Shown in pieces: positions 22,066-32,959 of a stretch of DNA of 64,000 nucleotides. The stretch covers positions 22,143,966-22,207,965 of the forward strand of contig NC_057768.1 in the NCBI RefSeq assembly GCF_010389155.1, given 5' to 3'. The notes below the pieces were generated by a model, which was not told the DNA's origin, searched no databases, and saw only the letters and a list, made by a program, of their open reading frames with translations. Position 1 is the stretch's first letter, and each line of letters starts with the position of its first letter. The stretch comes from Erigeron canadensis (taxonomy: Eukaryota; Streptophyta; Magnoliopsida; Asterales; Asteraceae). Both the position numbers and the translations under genes were made by a program.

Positions 22066-22443
22066 TTGTGATAACATAAGCACGAAGTTAGGTTACAGTT
22101 CATGATAATGTAAGCACGAACACATCAGTAAGTCATGATGACAAAGGCATGAAGATATCAGTAAGTCGTGAACACGTAAGCACGAGGATATCATAAAGTC
22201 GTGATGATGTCAGCACGAAGGTGTAATAAACTCGTGATGACGTAAGCACGACGTTGTCAAATTCGTGTATGAAATTAAGTTGAAGTTCGTGATGATGTAA
22301 GCGTGAATTCGTGATGACGTAAGCACGAATACGTGATGACGTAAGCGAGAAGATGTTGCAGAATTCGCGATGATGACGTCAACACGAAATATACAAAAGT
22401 TCGTGATGACGTCAGCACGAAGATCGTGTGACGTCAGCACGAA
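22066..22443. repeat. Leader array of TGACGTCA-type palindromes
   Basis: About 12 degenerate units of roughly 22 bp, each with arms TTCGTG and CACGAA around a TGACGT(C/A)A centre. The best are at 22308, 22400 and 22423, with others at 22099, 22198, 22231, 22286 and 22330. TGACGTCA is the palindromic core recognised by bZIP factors of the TGA/CREB type. The array lies between primer site and gag, downstream of the LTR promoter on the element strand. Confidence 0.85.
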
Positions 22444-22519
22444 TTTGTTCTTCTACAGATTTTTAGTTCGCGAAAACCTTAAAATTCGAACCAAATCATG
22501 ACTGATTGTTCGTAACGAG

Positions 22520-22531
22520 GCTTTGATACCA
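22520..22531 (-). promoter_or_regulatory. Primer binding site of the nested copia
   Basis: The + strand reads GCTTTGATACCA. The element strand TGGTATCAAAGC resembles the initiator-Met-tRNA site TGGTATCAGAGC with one difference. It adjoins the right LTR. Confidence 0.65.
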
Positions 22532-22547
22532 CATCTTTGAATAAACA

Positions 22548-22994
22548 TGATTCGATTCGAGTGATAAAACATACTCAATCGTCCTGTGGAACCTGTAAGA
22601 GCATAAAGCATAATTGCTATTGATTTCGGGTTCCCATAACAAGGTGATTGAGTAATAATGGTATGAGTAATTCGGCTGGAACATGATGCACGAATTTGAG
22701 AGGAATACACACACAAAATTTAGGGTTTATTATGTGTTGGGATTAACCTTAACTTAGGGTTAATGACTCTCTATTTATAAGGAGAGTATTTACACATTCA
22801 ACCCCTTTGGTGTTTAATGTATGCACCATTAGTCCTTTTAGTTTACAATCACCTAATGGGAAACCTTATACTACATCTCTAAGAGTAAATAAGCCCATTA
22901 TATATTTACTAGACATAGGGATTTCAATTATCGTCAATTATCATATCAGGAATGATACATGATCAGTGACGATCACACTAACGTGGTTCCAACA
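22548..22994 (-). repeat. 5' LTR of the nested copia
   Basis: About 447 bp, ending CCAACA on the + strand, matching 9178-9619. The left boundary could instead be at 22538 (TGAATAAACATG), because the partner LTR is eroded there. Confidence 0.8.
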
Positions 22995-23280
22995 CTATGA
23001 AGTCGTCGATCATTCCCAAATGGCCAAATGATACAAATAAAACACATATAGTAAGAATCTAATTTGATATAAATATATAAATAAACTAAAGTATATAGGA
23101 TTTTTGGTTCGGTTTTGGTGAACTGTTTTTGTATATGAAACCGAAAACTGAACCAATCTGTTCGGTTTTTGAGAAACCAAAACCAAACCAATGAATTTGA
23201 TTTGGTTTTCAGTTTCTTCGGTTAAGTTTTTCACGGTTTTTGGTTTTCCGGTTCGGTTTTTGGTCACCCCTATTAGCAGC

Positions 23281-24170
23281 TTATCCTAAGGTCTCCTCGC
23301 CAATAGCTCCCGGCCACGACAAAAGAAGCAACCCCGCCTACCCTAGGTATCATCGGATGACCAACGGTTATGGTAAGGTTATTATCATCACTTTAAGTTT
23401 AACATGTCTAGCATAGTAGGATTTGTTGTTCGAATACGGTGGAATAACCAAGGGAACCATATTGTGGTGTTCATTTTTAGTTGGGTCGTTCTAAGATGTC
23501 TCATCCTTTGACAATTCAACCTTCATTAGGTCTTGATAGACTCCTTAACAATAGCAATGAGTTAGGTATGATATAGGTGACGATTGTATACGAAGATGAA
23601 AGTGAGTTAGGTACCTTATCAAGTGACTTGTCAACTTTAAAAATTCAAGGACCAAAAGTTTCAACTTTCAAACTAGAGCGATCAAGTTGTAGTTCTTGAA
23701 ACTATAAGAACCAATTTTTCATTTTTAAAAATTGAGAGACCCCAAAATTGTCCGATTTGAAACATGATGGACGCCAAAACTGCTAAATTTCTAACTATAC
23801 GAAATGAAAATAACAACTTTGAAACTTGAAGGTTACGAATGAAAATTTTTGGATATAATAAGCAGTCAAATCTATCTGGAAATCACAAGGTTTTATTCGT
23901 GATAGAATTCCGAACATGTTGATGTGATGATTTCTTCATTTCGTTGAGTTTGGTCAGCAGTTTGTTTTCCGGCGAGATTTTGAGTTTTCCGGCAAGTGTT
24001 GATTTGAAATCTTTTGGTTAGGATTGGTGCGGAAATTAACTTTGAGAAGTTTGGTGGTGGTTTCGTAGTCTAATTCGAAGAAAACTAGTGAGATATCGGC
24101 ATTTTAAGTTTTTCGGCGAATTTTTAAGGGCACTCAGCCGGAGAAGATGAAGATGATGACAATATATAAT
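23281..24170. other. No gene recognised
   Basis: Single-copy-looking sequence outside the nested hAT. There are TTTTCCGGCGA repeats near 23965-23990. No open frame with a domain. Confidence 0.4.
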
Positions 24171-24388
24171 GTAAATTTCAGTTTTCGTCCCTGAACTATT
24201 CACCTTTTGCACTTTTAGTCCCTCGCGTGTTTTGCACGTGTGGGACTTAACGGCTGAAACTTAACGTCTTATGGCAGGGACGTCGATTGCAAAATTCTGC
24301 TAAGTTTAAGGTCAAAATTGTAATTTTTTCACTTAAGGAATGAAAAGTGCAAACCGTGCCAACTTTAGGGACGAAAAGTGTAATTTAC
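24171..24388. mobile_element. MITE with 22-bp TIRs
   Basis: 218 bp. The left end runs GTAAATTTCA into GTTTTCGTCCCT and the right end is its near-exact inverse (20 of 22 positions). The CGTCCCTGAA type is common in plant genomes. A (TA)n tract follows at 24413-24445. Confidence 0.6.
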
Positions 24389-24406
24389 TCTAAATTTAAA
24401 CATCCT

Positions 24407-24447
<41 letters not shown>

Positions 24448-24527
24448 CACTTTATAGGCCATGTCTAAAGATCCATTGTATGGGTAAGTATATGTAACAA
24501 AGCAGTTTGTCTGGAAAACACTTATAC

Positions 24528-24727
24528 TAAGGGTAATTGGATGGAAACCTCATGATCTCATGTACCATTTGATACCCATTAATCCCCCAACCAAGCCAGT
24601 GTCCAGGTAATTCTCAACCACTTAATAATCCCCTAACTATCTCAAGTTTGCCTTTGGCAAAACTCGAACCCAAGACCTCCCCTAAAAAGTGACGGTTGGT
24701 AGCCACTGGGCTATTACCCAATCGTTA
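24528..24727 (-). mobile_element. tRNA-derived SINE, second family, with 14-bp target duplication
   Basis: On the minus strand an A-box-like TAGCCCAGTGGCTACC and a B-box GGTTCGAG lie in the first 80 nt. The duplication GAAAACACTTATAC is perfect at 24514-24527 and 24728-24741. The body is unlike the SINEs at 2964 and 4928. Confidence 0.8.
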
Positions 24728-24783
24728 GAAAACACTTATACCATAAGTTCACTATTGTCTATTATATTTTAGTCATATAATTA

Positions 24784-25037
24784 CTCCCTCCTTCCCATAT
24801 TAAATGTCCAATTTTGACTTGTCAAGTCTTCTGATTGCAACTTTGACCATAAATATCTTTTTTTGTGTTATATAAAGTTGACAAAAGTTATATAAATGAA
24901 AAGTACATTGAAATCTCAATCTGTCCATATATTTTATACAAAGTATTATATGATATAGACAAATATTTTCGCAGTCAAAGTTTAAAGAAGAAGACTTGAC
25001 AAGTTAAAATTGGACATTTAATATGGGACGAAGGGAA
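24784..25037. mobile_element. Stowaway MITE (Tc1/mariner)
   Basis: 254 bp. The left end is CTCCCTCCTTCCCATATTAA and the right end is its inverse with few changes; TA flanks both sides. CTCCCTCC ends and a TA duplication define Stowaway. Confidence 0.9.
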
Positions 25038-25039
25038 TA

Positions 25040-26400
25040 TATTACAACAGCTACAACATTACTAAGTTGGTTTATAATAATACAACTACATCAATAACTA
25101 TACCTCATCCCGACATAAGTGAGGTTATCGGCAAATTATTACCTGAATACAATATGATATAATAAATTAATGTTCCAAAAAATATATATATAATAAATTA
25201 ACGTAATATAAAACATAAAGTAATATAAAACATAAAGCATATTCTAACATGAAAAAGTGAATATAGGGTTGTTTCCATCTAAGTATTGATGGGAACCCCC
25301 ACATTCAATAACAATTTTGTGTATGTTAAATGTATTATTAAGTCACATAAACTTTATGATTAAAAAATCAAAAATTGAGGTATTTTACATTTAAGTTTAG
25401 ATGAGACATATATATTAGATAAAAACATAAAAACCTATTAATCATGCGTACGTAAATCATATCATCAAATATGATAAGTAATAAACAATGTAAAATCCAT
25501 TGCACCGTCATAGAACAGAGGTTGCTAATTTTCTTTTTAAATAGAAGTGGTGATTGGACGCAGTGACATTGTCTCTTTATCGTCCGGTAGAAATCGACCA
25601 CGTTACCAACACTCAATCTGAGGGCATGACTGGCGGTGGAAGTCCCACTATTGTTCTGGAAGAAACCAGCTAAATGCTATAGAAAAAACCCTCATGCCCC
25701 ATCTCATTGACAATGACTTCCCGATTTGCATTTCAAATGTTTCGAACCCATGGCCAACACGTGACTGAAAGACATAAGGGACATTAAATGTCCAGTTGTG
25801 CTAAATCCCAATGACATATAGGTTGCTAATCTACCTATATTATATATAACCTAGTCCGTCTAGCCAGCATAAAACTGCTAACCTACCTATATTTTATAGT
25901 CACTTTGGAAAGCAAACTCTACACCACTGGTTTTTAACAATACACCATTAAATGTGCTTTACAGGGTTGTACTGTACACAAGGACGGAGATAGTACGGGG
26001 GCAGTGGGGTCAGCTGCAACCCACTTCAATTTTTGTAGAATGTGATTTTTTAAATTTACACCGTATATTTGTATTTGTTTTATAAAAAAGTAAGAAAAAA
26101 TAAATAGAAAATAAATACAAATGTTATTCGTTGCCATAGGCTTATTCTTTGAAAGTCATTGATAATCGAATTATTAAATTTTAGATAGATTTTTTCATCG
26201 GGATAAAAAAAAAAACTTGAATTGTTAATATTTTTAATAAAAAGAATGAGAAATTGTTTAAGAAAAAGCGATCTCTATTTGGGTAAGTAAATGTATAGTC
26301 TATTGAACGAGTGATTAGTTTCTAGATAACGTAATTGTATTTGTACTCTTTGTATTGTTTATTGGCCTTCTAGCACTTTTCAAGTTGTCTCTTATTTATA
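25040..26400. other. No gene recognised
   Basis: AT-rich spacer; the short ORFs have no domain. ACCTACCTATATT occurs twice near 25830-25890. Confidence 0.4.
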
Positions 26401-26404
26401 TATA

Positions 26405-26583
26405 GGGGGAAGAATATATAAAGTTGTTAGGCACTTAAGTTAGGTGAAAAATCTCCCACATACCTTTTTTTAAACAATAAAAACCATGGTGGGGCAAACA
26501 TTTATTCAAAATATCAAAATATTAGTATGTGGGAGGTTTTTCACCCAAGTTGGGTGCATAACAACCCCATACTCACTTTTCTC
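26405..26583. mobile_element. TA-tract-associated inverted-repeat MITE, copy 1
   Basis: The left arm GTTGTTAGGCACTTAAG with a GGTGAAAAATCTCCCACATAC block and a right arm beginning GTATGTGGGAGG are inverted. The element sits against (TA)n on both sides. Relatives lie at 34962, 35148 and 56192. Confidence 0.7.
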
Positions 26584-26605
26584 CTTTATATATATATATA
26601 TATAT

Positions 26606-26860
26606 ACGAGCATGGTACCGCGCAATGCGGCGGCGATGACATTAGTTGTGATGTGGTGGCATCGGCGTCAAGTGATGTTGGTAATTGATACAAAGATATT
26701 TGATTTTTAAAGATAGTGAATATCTTTTTAAAAATTATGAAATGGTTGTGTAAGATATTAATTAAGGGTAAAATGATAATTTTGCATGTCCCAAAATTAT
26801 AAACTTTTCAACATAAAAGTATAATTTTTATATAGTAGTATATATATATATATATATATA
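26606..26860 (-). mobile_element. Helitron-like fragment
   Basis: GAGCATGGTACCGCGCAATGCGGCGGC resembles, with changes, the Helitron 3' end at 51041. The following sequence also matches that element's interior (AAGGGTAAAATGATAATT type). The CTRR end is mutated. Confidence 0.4.
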
Positions 26861-26956
26861 TATATTGCTGTTAAAAAAAATAGTGTACTTGTGTGTATAA
26901 AAATTATTTTCTTTCAAATTATTATATACACCTTTTGCAAACAAATAGTTATGTAG

Positions 26957-26989
<33 letters not shown>

Positions 26990-26992
<3 letters not shown>

Positions 26993-27730
26993 AATTATTT
27001 CCCAAAAAGTATATATTTGGGTTTATTAATTGCATTATAATGAATACGTTTTATTTTACAAGATTTTGTCTAAACAAGTGTGGTTTTTAGTTATTAAAAA
27101 AATTATTATTTTTAAATATAAGTGTTACACCTAGTGTGGGAAATAAATTTTTTTTAAGGTCCATTATCTATTTTCGACCTACTTATAAAAAAAATTCTGA
27201 CTCCATCTCTATACAACATAATAAAATATATTTAGTGGTGTAATATCAAAACATGTTAATATATAGATCACTACTTTTTTTTAATAACAAAATATATTTA
27301 ATTAAAGATACCTTTGACAAAGCACTAAATGCCAAAACAAGAAAAAAAGTAAATAAAAAAAAGTACAATTACAATTACAATGGAATATCTGGAAACCACT
27401 CCAATTAACATCTTCTCAAGTCTCGAGTTGTGAGGATTGCAGAAAGTATAAAAAACTAATGTAATTACAATTATAGTCGTTGGCTGCGCGCTTATGTCAA
27501 TAACTCTCTTTTGGGTCTTGTATGTTTATGTTTAGTCACATGTTATCGTTTCGCCTACTCTCTTTTCTAGTCGTTTTTTTTTAATAATATTATACCATCG
27601 TTTAAAATAATAATATTATTATTTTATTTATAATTTAAGGATTATTTTTTAATCAAATGGTATATGTTAAAAATAATACTACTATTAAACTACGCATATC
27701 AATTGTCATTATAAACAGTTGAACACTAAA
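26990..27730. other. No gene recognised
   Basis: AT-rich, with (TA)n tracts nearby at 26838-26866 and 26961-26989. No supported feature. Confidence 0.4.
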
Positions 27731-27734
27731 ATGA

Positions 27735-27965
27735 GTTTGATTCACAGAATTTGATGGAATTGAATTGAATTTCATTCGTTAGTGTGTTTGGTTGCTTAAA
27801 GAATGATGAATCACATTCCATTCCTTAGGGATGGAGGAAGGGATTTCATTCTTTCACACATTTGAATTTGTAAAAAATCAAAAACATTCCGTCAAATTCT
27901 ATTCCTTCAAATTCCAATTCCTTTCATTCCTCCAAAAAAACATTTTATAAACCAAACGCGCCATA
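27735..27965. mobile_element. MITE-like sequence ending AACCAAACGCGCC
   Basis: GTTTGGTTGC near the left and AACCAAACGCGCC at the right are inverted in part. The interior is rich in ATTCCATTCC repeats, reminiscent of Harbinger/Tourist-type MITEs. Boundaries are not firm. Confidence 0.3.
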
Positions 27966-28664
27966 AAAGATTCACATTGATTCACCCCGTTGCATGGTGA
28001 TGCTAATTTATATATAGTTAGGTTTAGTCTCGAAAGATTCTTAGTGTTACTTTTTAAAAAGTTAAGTTTTAACATCATTCGAGTACGTAGTTTGAACTGA
28101 AATTGAAACTCATCATCATTTCTAAATTCTCCTCTTCCGCTCTTCGATCAACAATACTTTCAATTCTATATATACAAAAACCAAATTAAAGTCACTTTTT
28201 ATTGGCAAAGTTGATGGAGACTATTCAAGAGTAGTCTACGCGCGCCATCGCAATATATAGTTAAACACGAAACAGAGACAGAGATGATTTTAAACTTCTA
28301 AATCTTGACCCAAAAGGTGAGCCGTAAAAAACACGTAACAAGGAATTCACGTTGATCAATAATCGGAAGTTTACATTTGAAATATTTTAATGTAGATAGC
28401 ATTTTAGAAAAACTTTTAGACGAGAATTTGGGTAGCTTTTTCATATGCATGGTTCATATTTTTAATTAATATTTTAATACTCTTTTGAAATTTAGTGTAT
28501 CTAGCAAAAGTTTCTTAAATAATTTCCAATTACTGTCCTAAAATAATCATTATCAAACAAAACCCTTTGTACGTAACTGATTTTAGTTTTTGCAAAAGAA
28601 ATTTTCAAAATGAAATAAAATAATTAAATGAGAAAGAGCAATATATATATCTATAAATCTATAA

Positions 28665-28806
28665 TCTATAATAATATAACTAAAAGAGGAGGTTGGGGTA
28701 CACTTGGCACCCCTAATCCTTCTCTTTAGCTTAATGCTATCTCCTTATTAATTGTTTATTTTTTTTAATATTTATTTAATAAATGACTCACTTTTGATAA
28801 AAAATC

Positions 28807-28869
<63 letters not shown>

Positions 28870-29425
28870 CCATCTAGAAAAAAACCCTCACACATTCTCA
28901 AAAAATAAAAAAAATAAAAAAAATTCTATGATAGACTACCAAAAAGGTTTTTTTTTATTTATATTTACTTTGTTCATATTTAATTATTATTATTATTATT
29001 ATTTAACATTGAATTCTTATGTTATTATTATTATTATCTTTTTTTAATTTAGTTTGTTGTTCATTATAGGTTCATTATGGATTCTTCTTCAACAACAAAA
29101 AATAAGACCACATTAGTTCATCTTGAAGATCTTAAGCGAACACATGTTAACCATCATCTATGACTCTGGGTTGCGCATATATGGACTGTTTCGGAGTGGA
29201 ACAACATGAAGAAAATCAAAACGTTCGAGATGGTTTTTGTTGATGAATTGATATGTGTTTTTCAAATTATATACTATACACTATTTATTTCTTTTTTTGG
29301 TGAACTTAACTCTAAATCGTTTAGTCAAAAATTATTGTTTGTGTGTGTCGTAAATTTAGATATAACAAACTGCAAATTTTTTTCAACTAAAGTTGAAAAA
29401 AAAGGTAAGCTGGAATCAATATTTA
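28665..29425 (+). mobile_element. Helitron 5' end, truncated, with captured fragment
   Basis: Starts A|TCTATAATAATATAACTAAA, the plant Helitron 5' TC type. It shares its first 400 bp with 37272-37850 (CACCCCTAATCC, TTATTATTATT blocks). A (TAT)n microsatellite lies at 28811-28866. The 3' part is lost at the gypsy LTR at 29426. Confidence 0.55.
29077..29290 (+). pseudogene. RPA1-like OB-fold fragment
   Basis: From ATG at 29077 the frame gives an N-terminal LVHLEDLKRTH stretch, then a stop at 29161. The same frame goes on with LWVAHIWTVSEWNN and FEMVFVDE. This order (DLKP-like start, W-rich strand, acidic DE end) resembles the first OB fold of plant replication protein A large-subunit homologues, which are often carried by Helitrons. 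About 70 residues remain against several hundred in the family, so it cannot be functional. Confidence 0.5.
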
Positions 29426-30187
29426 TGTAACATCCCGAACATTTTAATTAACGATTGAATTGAGTCGTTAAGTCAACACAACGTGTCCGTTAAGTCTCTA
29501 GGAGATTTAATGCTTATATATGATTAATATGCTACATGTGGAAGGCTTCAATGCCTTAGTGGTGTATATGTTAATATGTTTAAGATGTCAAAGTTGATTA
29601 AGATGTGTTAAATGTGTCGGTAGTTATTCCCGTTAAGTTGTTTAAGCCTTAGATGCGAAGATGTAAAGTTGAGGGGCCTAAGTGCAAGCCTAGAAAGTTG
29701 TTCTAGTAGGTTAAGGGGTCATTAGGGTTAGTGAAAACACAATTTTAGTTCTCATTTTTCCCTCTCCAAGCCCTAGGCCGCCCCCTCCCTTCCCTTGATC
29801 AAGTCTTACGTGTCACGATTGTTTCTTGGTGATTTGAAGAGGTTTTGATCCATAGTTTGCATCCTTCTTGTAATCTACAGGTATTTGGGGTATTATTACA
29901 TTGATTTCATGTCCTTTCATTCCCTTGATTCGTTTCATAACTGATCTAGGTCTTTAGAGGGTTGATTGGAGTCAAAATCGTGAGTTTTAATCGATTCGGT
30001 AACCTAAAACGTTTGTTATTGTGATGCAAACCAAGAAAGGATTAATCAAATATTTCATTGCATCATTATGGTCTTAAAATGGTGAATTTTGAGGTGCAAA
30101 AGTCGTTCATAAGGTTTGGGGTTGTTTGGGGTGTGTTTGGTTAAGTTTTGGAGCTTAAACAATGAAGTTTGTGGAGAATCGGGGCTA

Positions 30188-30269
30188 GTTGCAGCGCAAC
30201 TGCTTAGTTGCGGCGCAACCCAAAAACACTGACTTAAGTTGCGACGCCATTTGCTCTTTGTGACGCAAT
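30188..30269. repeat. Palindrome cluster, GTTGCG type
   Basis: GTTGCGGCGCAAC at 30207-30219 pairs perfectly around one central base. GTTGCAGCGCAAC is at 30188; decayed units at 30238 and 30258. Same core and layout as the CCAGCG type in the Athila-like LTRs. Confidence 0.75.
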
Positions 30270-31033
30270 AGCGACAGAATTTTGAAATGGCCATAACTTT
30301 TGAACCGTAACTTCGTTTTTGACAATTAAGCTATCCACGGAATCGTGAGAGAGTCTACTTTCTAATGGTAATGCTTTTAAAAGATGTTGATAATGTCAAT
30401 TTTCCAGAAAGGTTAATTTAGTAAGTGAATGTCAAGTTCCGTCGAGTTATGTAAGCCCTTAAGTATTAAACCTACCTCTGATACATCAAGCATTGTCATG
30501 AGTCATTTTTATAGGTTTTTAGACTTGAGTCCTGACCATAAGTAAGTGGGTACTTGTTAGCTCATTATATTGTCTAATGATTATATGTAGTTGGGAATAC
30601 TTACAAAGCTCGGTAACTTACGTTACCATTTGTTGTACGCTTCTACGAGGTAAGATACATGACTACTTTTCTCACGCTGGAGGCACAACAAAATGTGGTT
30701 TTATTTAATTAACCTCTTAATCGGATTACCTTATGTGTGTTGGTTTTCCGGGTTATGCGGGGGGTTATGTGGGAATATATGCATGTTGAAATGATTTATG
30801 TTGATATGATGACGTTTAAAATAGAAGTATATATGTGCATATGAAGTATGATGCTTATAATAACGTTGCTATGATATGTTTAAGATATGTGTTGTTGATA
30901 ATATCGTTGATATGCCTTAATGTTGATGTGTGATGGCTTGTATGTGGGACTTAAGTATGATATGTCTAGTTCACTAGATAGACGTGAGAATTTTATGAGT
31001 TGTGCACGTTAGTGGGATTAAATGCAAAAGTAG

Positions 31034-31473
31034 ACGTGGGACTAATTAGGTAACGATTGTGCCTAATGTTAAAGTAAAATGTGAGATGTGGGAAACTGTT
31101 CTAGCCTTAGTGTTAGTGCGTAAAAAGTAAGAAAGATATAAATACGTGGGAAATGCTATAGCTAAATATGTGATATTGACGTGGGAAGTGTTAAGCTTAA
31201 CCCGTGCTAGTTGTAAAACTAGTGCGTACGTGGTCGCTTGAGTGGCTCCTTGCGGCATAGCTACGTGGGACTAGTATTTCCGGGTGGAGTGACTAACCAC
31301 CAATGTTAAAAGCATAACGGGATACTATGAAAATGGCATTGCATTTCCTAAAAGTTAAGACGTTGGAAATCGTGCTAGTTGTAAAGCTGTAATATGTAAG
31401 ATGTAAGAATAAGTTGATTTAGATACTTACAAGAATATGTGAGAAAGATGTGCATGTAATCTAAGACGTGGGA
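31034..31473 (+). repeat. Recurrent ACGTGGGA motif
   Basis: Exact ACGTGGGA at 31034, 31144, 31179, 31263 and 31466, plus near matches at 30940 and 31085, all on the + strand. The ACGTGG core is that of G-box/ABRE sites. Whether it is regulatory or a trace of internal duplication is unknown. Confidence 0.6.
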
Positions 31474-31647
31474 TTACAATATGACGTGAGTTTAAGTAAG
31501 ATATATAAGACGTATGATTTAACGATGGATAGGCACAATTAGGAGTAAATACTCTACAGAAGATACAGGGATGTTGCAGTTTGAAGATCAGAGTGTAGTG
31601 CCAGAAGATCGAGTCTTAACACACAAGACCCGATATAATTAGTTAAG

Positions 31648-32322
31648 GGGGAGTCTGTTGATGTAGTTTTTCTATAACTAATGTATATCAGAGTTCAACA
31701 GAATTAATTGCACCGGAAAAGGGGGAGTCTGTTGGTGCAGTTTCTGTGCACCTATTATTGTCCGCTGCAATGCAATTCAAGACAAGAGGCTACTATATGA
31801 GATGTTGTGTATGTGACATTATCTATACTATATTGTGTCTGAGACATTGTGTATGAGATGATATCTATAGTAGTTAATCTCTATGAGATGCTATTTATGC
31901 TACATTAATCTCTATGAGATGATAATGTAATGTACGTGTACTTGAAGCCCAAGTCCAGCCCATATATTATGTGTCAGTTATATATATGTTTAATAGGTCT
32001 AGCGTTTCGGTTAATGATTAGAGTCTAGACAGATTTCATTCACGGCAGGCTAAGGTATGCACAAACCTCAGTCCGTAAGTCCACCATATTATTCATTATT
32101 ATTAGAGTCATCTTGATAGGTTGTAATTCGTTCCTGTTTTGATGTAATCAATACGAATTGTAATCATATGACTGGAATAATAAAGGAATTCTTATTATCT
32201 CCTGTTCTTATCATATATATGTGTGTGTGATTTTATTAAAAGCCTCAAGAACGGATTCAGGTGGATTCCGCACACTTGGATTCATACAGATCTCGATGTT
32301 CTAGGGTCAACGGGATCTAACA
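31648..32322 (+). mobile_element. Copia 3' end: two polypurine tracts and LTR
   Basis: AAGGGGGAGTC followed by TGTTG occurs twice, at about 31647-31662 and 31719-31734. The LTR is best taken as 31730-32322 (593 bp, TGTTGGTGC to GGGATCTAACA), with a transcription-end-like AATAATAAAGG near 32178. Upstream internal sequence is only about 100 bp. On the right it abuts an Athila-like LTR fragment exactly at ACACTCC. Confidence 0.7.
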
Positions 32323-32957
32323 ACACTCCAACAGATCTAACAAACAAAGTAAAATAAATAAACATCTACATGATCACATCGATCCAAACAAGTATTCAGC
32401 CTACTAGCCTGACATTATTAAAGGAATAACAAAGTCTGAAAAGATAAAAGACATTGTTTACCAACTGAAAGTAAAGTAAAAGAGTAGATCCAAGTTTAGG
32501 ATGAAGATCGGAATGTGTTTGAAGCTCCAAAACCTCCTTGGAATCTACAAAGTCGACCTAGGGTTGAATATGGGTGGCTAGGGCTGCTGAATCGGCTCTC
32601 TCTTAGGGTTTTGAGGGTTACTTCGACTTAAATAGTGAAATAAGTCGGTTGCTGATCTGGGCTACCCAACGACACTGGGATGGGCTCTAGCGGCGTTGGA
32701 CATGGGCCAACGGCGCTGGCAGCTTCTGCTGCTTCTCGTATTGCTTCGTTCGTCTCCTGAATCACCTCCTTGTGTCTTGTAACTTCATAGGCCGTCATCT
32801 TGAGTTACTTGATGCCATTTACCCTCACTTGCATCTTCCGTGAACCTGTGTAAACATGCGATTCATTAAGTACCGATAGTTCCGGAATATTAACTCATTT
32901 TATACATAGAAATGAGGCCTTTTTTCAGAGTTTTTATCACAAAATGGACGCTCATCA
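32323..32957 (-). repeat. Fragment of an Athila-like LTR
   Basis: Matches the last 40 percent of the LTR at 9738-11302 with clear divergence and ends in the same GGACGCTCATCA. It has decayed palindromes at 32665 (CCAACGACACTGG), 32687 and 32708 (CCAACGGCGCTGG). The copia LTR was inserted at ACACT or replaced the missing part. Confidence 0.8.
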
Positions 32958-32959
32958 TG

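Larger units (their letters stand above)
9178..22994 (-). mobile_element. Degenerate Ty1/copia retrotransposon, interrupted by a second LTR element
   Basis: Two similar LTRs (left 9178-9619, right 22548-22994) bound a minus-strand copia interior. CTATG occurs just outside both (9175-9179 and 22995-22999), a plausible 5-bp duplication that slightly overlaps the eroded left LTR start. Next to the left LTR, reading minus, a polypurine tract AAGTGGGAGAA precedes TGTTGGAACC. Next to the right LTR a TGGTATCAAAGC-type primer site fits initiator Met tRNA. Without the nested 7.4-kb element it is about 6.4 kb, a normal copia length. It must predate the nested element, and its reading frames are far more decayed. 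Confidence 0.85.
8652..23272. mobile_element. hAT-like element, outermost host of a three-level nest
   Basis: The left end TAGGGGTGAG at 8652 and right end TCACCCCTA at 23272 are inverted repeats. Both are flanked by the 8-bp sequence TTAGCAGC (8644-8651 and 23273-23280), the duplication size of hAT transposons. The subterminal parts share AACCGAAACC-type sequence with the intact short hAT MITE at 38870-39482. The real element is only about 0.8 kb (8652-9174 plus 23000-23272). The rest is the copia element inserted into it. No transposase is visible. Confidence 0.75.
29426..31550 (+). repeat. Ty3/gypsy chromovirus-type LTR, truncated
   Basis: Begins TGTAACATCCCGAAC, as Tekay/Del-type LTRs do. 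It contains a pyrimidine-rich start-site-like region near 29755, a palindrome cluster (30188-30269) and a CATAACTT block (30291-30370). The later part has recurrent ACGTGGGA motifs. The right end is lost against copia sequence near 31550; no interior follows. The family name is an inference from the ends and motifs. Confidence 0.6.
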
